Shown here: piece by piece, positions 62,571 to 64,000 of the stretch
Layout: the number at the start of each line of letters is the position of its first letter
How positions within the stretch are numbered: position 1 is the stretch's first letter
Assembly (NCBI GenBank): GCA_023399155.1
Contig: JAEWQP010000002.1
Span: 248,001-312,000, forward strand
Direction of reading: 5' to 3'
Source: Verrucomicrobiota bacterium
GTDB lineage: Bacteria; Verrucomicrobiota; Verrucomicrobiia; Opitutales; Opitutaceae
Length of the DNA: 64,000 nt
Notes under the pieces: generated by a model
What the model saw: only the letters and a program-made list of their open reading frames with translations
Database searches by the model: none
What the model was told of the DNA's origin: nothing
Made by a program: the position numbers and the translations under genes

Positions 62571-64000
62571 ATGAACCATTACTATAGAACGCCCCAGAAC
62601 GAAGAGGGTCTGCAAAACGTCATCCTGCAGAACCGGTGCGGGAACCGTCTCACGCTACTCGTGCGCGAGGGTCACACGGAACTGGAGTTTCTCTATCGTC
62701 CCAACGCATACCGCAACAAGGACTTCGCTTCCCGCAACTTTTCGAACCGGGATTTACAGACGAACCTGTTCGGCGGTTGCGAATGGCCGGATATCTCGAG
62801 TGCGGCGGATCTGTCGTTCGCCTACGATCCCTTCCACACGCGGGTGATGCCGCGCCATGCGAGTGGCGCGGCGAACGTTATCCATCTGCTCAATATGGCC
62901 GACGAGAATGCGTTCGTGATCGCTGCGCGTGCGCCGCTGATGCTCGCGTTCCGCCCGCATCGAGCCTTCGTCGTGCGTGATGGGTTGATGATGGAGAAGT
63001 TTCGGGACCGGGGGCGCGACATCGTGAGCTTCGTCCAGTTCCCGGGATTCGAGGCCAGTCGCTTCCGTGTGCTTGAGGACGGGACCCATGTGCTTCAGGT
63101 TCTCGCGGACGATCCGGTTCTCGTGGGCGGCGAGGAGAACGAGGCCCAGGTTGAACGTGTGCTGCGACGATTCGCCGGAAAATCGATCGTGGCCTTGCTG
63201 GCGGAAAACGAGGCGACCATCGATCGCGATCTGGCCGCGGGTCAGGCGCGGCTGGAGGACGCGAAGTATCAGGAAGTCTATGACTTGAACCGCCGCATCG
63301 GGTGGTCCTCGATCGATGCCGGAGGCGCGTGCTGTGGAGCGTTGAATAGAATCTACCAACTCATCTGGGTGCGCGATGGATCGATGAGTTCGGTGCATCA
63401 CGCGTTGGCGGGAAACCCTGAGTTCATCCGCATCTGGGCACCATTCTTGTGGGCCAATCCGACCGAGGCCCGGACGGATGAGGGTGCGACGGTCCCGGAG
63501 TTTGGTCAGATGCTCGGGACGCGCTGGAGCAAGTCCGAGGATGACGGGCTGTTTTACGCCACCTGGGCCCTGTTCATCCACTTCCGAACCACCGGTGACG
63601 ATCGCCTGCTGCGCTCCGGAGCGCTGGATCTGCTGAAGCGGGCGATTGATGCGCAGCTCGGCAGGTGCTGGGACGCGGCATCGCGCCTGATGATCAGCGA
63701 CACGCTCGGCGAGGAGGCCCTTCGAGGGAATCCATACCATGGATACGACATCGTCACTGGCGCGCTGCAGGACGCCGTTGGCAACGTGCGTGCCGACGGC
63801 CGGTTGATCACGCGCGTCGCCACGTTCTACCATCAGGCCAACACCTGCAACCTGCTGCGCATGGCGTTGTGCCTGGTGGAGGCGATCGATGGAGAAACTG
63901 CCGCCACCGCTGCGTGGCGAACCCGTCTGGCTGAGTTGGAGGAGAGCGTCGCGCAGCAGTTCATCGACTCGAAGGGCGAACCCTATTGCCTGAGGGCGAT
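62571..64000 (+). CDS. Six-hairpin-glycosidase-like protein, 3' end outside window
   Basis: The frame is open for 476 codons from ATG 62571 to the window edge, starting MNHYYRTPQNEEGLQNVILQ. The N-terminal third is beta-rich (TELEFLYRPNAYRNKDFASR). From about residue 235 it becomes helical with motifs of an (alpha/alpha)6 barrel: NRRIGWSSIDAGGACCGALN, IYQLIWVRDGSMSSVHHALA (an RDG-type substrate-binding turn as in glucoamylase-like enzymes), and WSKSEDDGLFYATWALFIHF. It lacks a signal peptide. It starts 22 bp after the GH65 fusion and so belongs to the same unit. The GH family could not be assigned. It may hydrolyse or process the glycan from which the GH65 substrate derives. Confidence 0.85.
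   Translation, partial: MNHYYRTPQNEEGLQNVILQNRCGNRLTLLVREGHTELEFLYRPNAYRNKDFASRNFSNRDLQTNLFGGCEWPDISSAADLSFAYDPFHTRVMPRHASGAANVIHLLNMADENAFVIAARAPLMLAFRPHRAFVVRDGLMMEKFRDRGRDIVSFVQFPGFEASRFRVLEDGTHVLQVLADDPVLVGGEENEAQVERVLRRFAGKSIVALLAENEATIDRDLAAGQARLEDAKYQEVYDLNRRIGWSSIDAGGACCGALNRIYQLIWVRDGSMSSVHHALAGNPEFIRIWAPFLWANPTEARTDEGATVPEFGQMLGTRWSKSEDDGLFYATWALFIHFRTTGDDRLLRSGALDLLKRAIDAQLGRCWDAASRLMISDTLGEEALRGNPYHGYDIVTGALQDAVGNVRADGRLITRVATFYHQANTCNLLRMALCLVEAIDGETAATAAWRTRLAELEESVAQQFIDSKGEPYCLRA

Noticed and set aside
1..64000. CRISPR arrays, rRNA operons, intact tRNA genes, IS transposases, prophage
   Set aside because: None seen. The tail-collar genes lack any other phage gene nearby.

Overview
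The window is about 64 kb of GC-rich (roughly 60-65%) bacterial chromosome. The gene set points to a free-living, saccharolytic member of the Verrucomicrobiota, most likely Opitutaceae. The clues are a TonB-dependent receptor with the plug-entry sequence VLPPFVVSTDKDMGYAA, an ADOP-type permease, Tat-exported Gfo/Idh oxidoreductases beside a DUF1080 protein, and many plant-glycan enzymes. The taxonomic call is inference; no rRNA gene is present. Shine-Dalgarno sequences are mostly weak, so several starts are judgements.

Layout. 1-9.6 kb: a truncated ADOP permease, a ThuA-like protein, a GH52 beta-xylosidase, YqhD-type alcohol dehydrogenase, a MerR regulator with a 63-residue stand-alone copy of its own C-terminal domain, and a DUF3300 protein. 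9.6-14.0 kb (minus): two Tat-exported Gfo/Idh oxidoreductases and a double-DUF1080 protein, a probable 3-keto-glycoside module. 14.4-22.6 kb (plus): DUF2911 protein, large PIG-L deacetylase, a 52-residue membrane peptide, a sodium:solute symporter, a short BshC-like protein, BshB1 and BshA, a probable bacillithiol locus carrying two copies of a dispersed repeat with terminal inverted repeats. 22.9-27.1 kb (minus): a 91-residue unknown, TrpB2, a hexose-6-phosphate mutarotase-like protein and an acyltransferase. 27.5-33.6 kb (plus): secreted mutarotase, GH51 and two GH43 enzymes for arabinose/xylose-containing glycans.

34.6-47.9 kb: a 3428-residue secreted multidomain protein with a metalloprotease motif, followed by a Tat-exported DUF6916-like protein. 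Converging on it is a five-gene minus-strand operon: a second DUF6916-like protein, three tandem phage-tail-collar (MdpB-like) proteins and a GNAT acetyltransferase. This is the least described system here. A decayed 3' fragment of a tRNA-Ser gene follows at 48.1 kb, then an anaerobic-sulfatase-maturase-type radical SAM enzyme.

49.8-64 kb: a sugar-uptake and catabolism locus. A GH78 rhamnosidase-family gene diverges from a LacI-type regulator, which is followed by a TonB-dependent receptor, a sodium:solute symporter, a fused GH65 phosphorylase / beta-phosphoglucomutase, and an unclassified six-hairpin-type enzyme cut by the window end. Glucose-1-phosphate released by the GH65 part would be converted to glucose-6-phosphate by the fused mutase.
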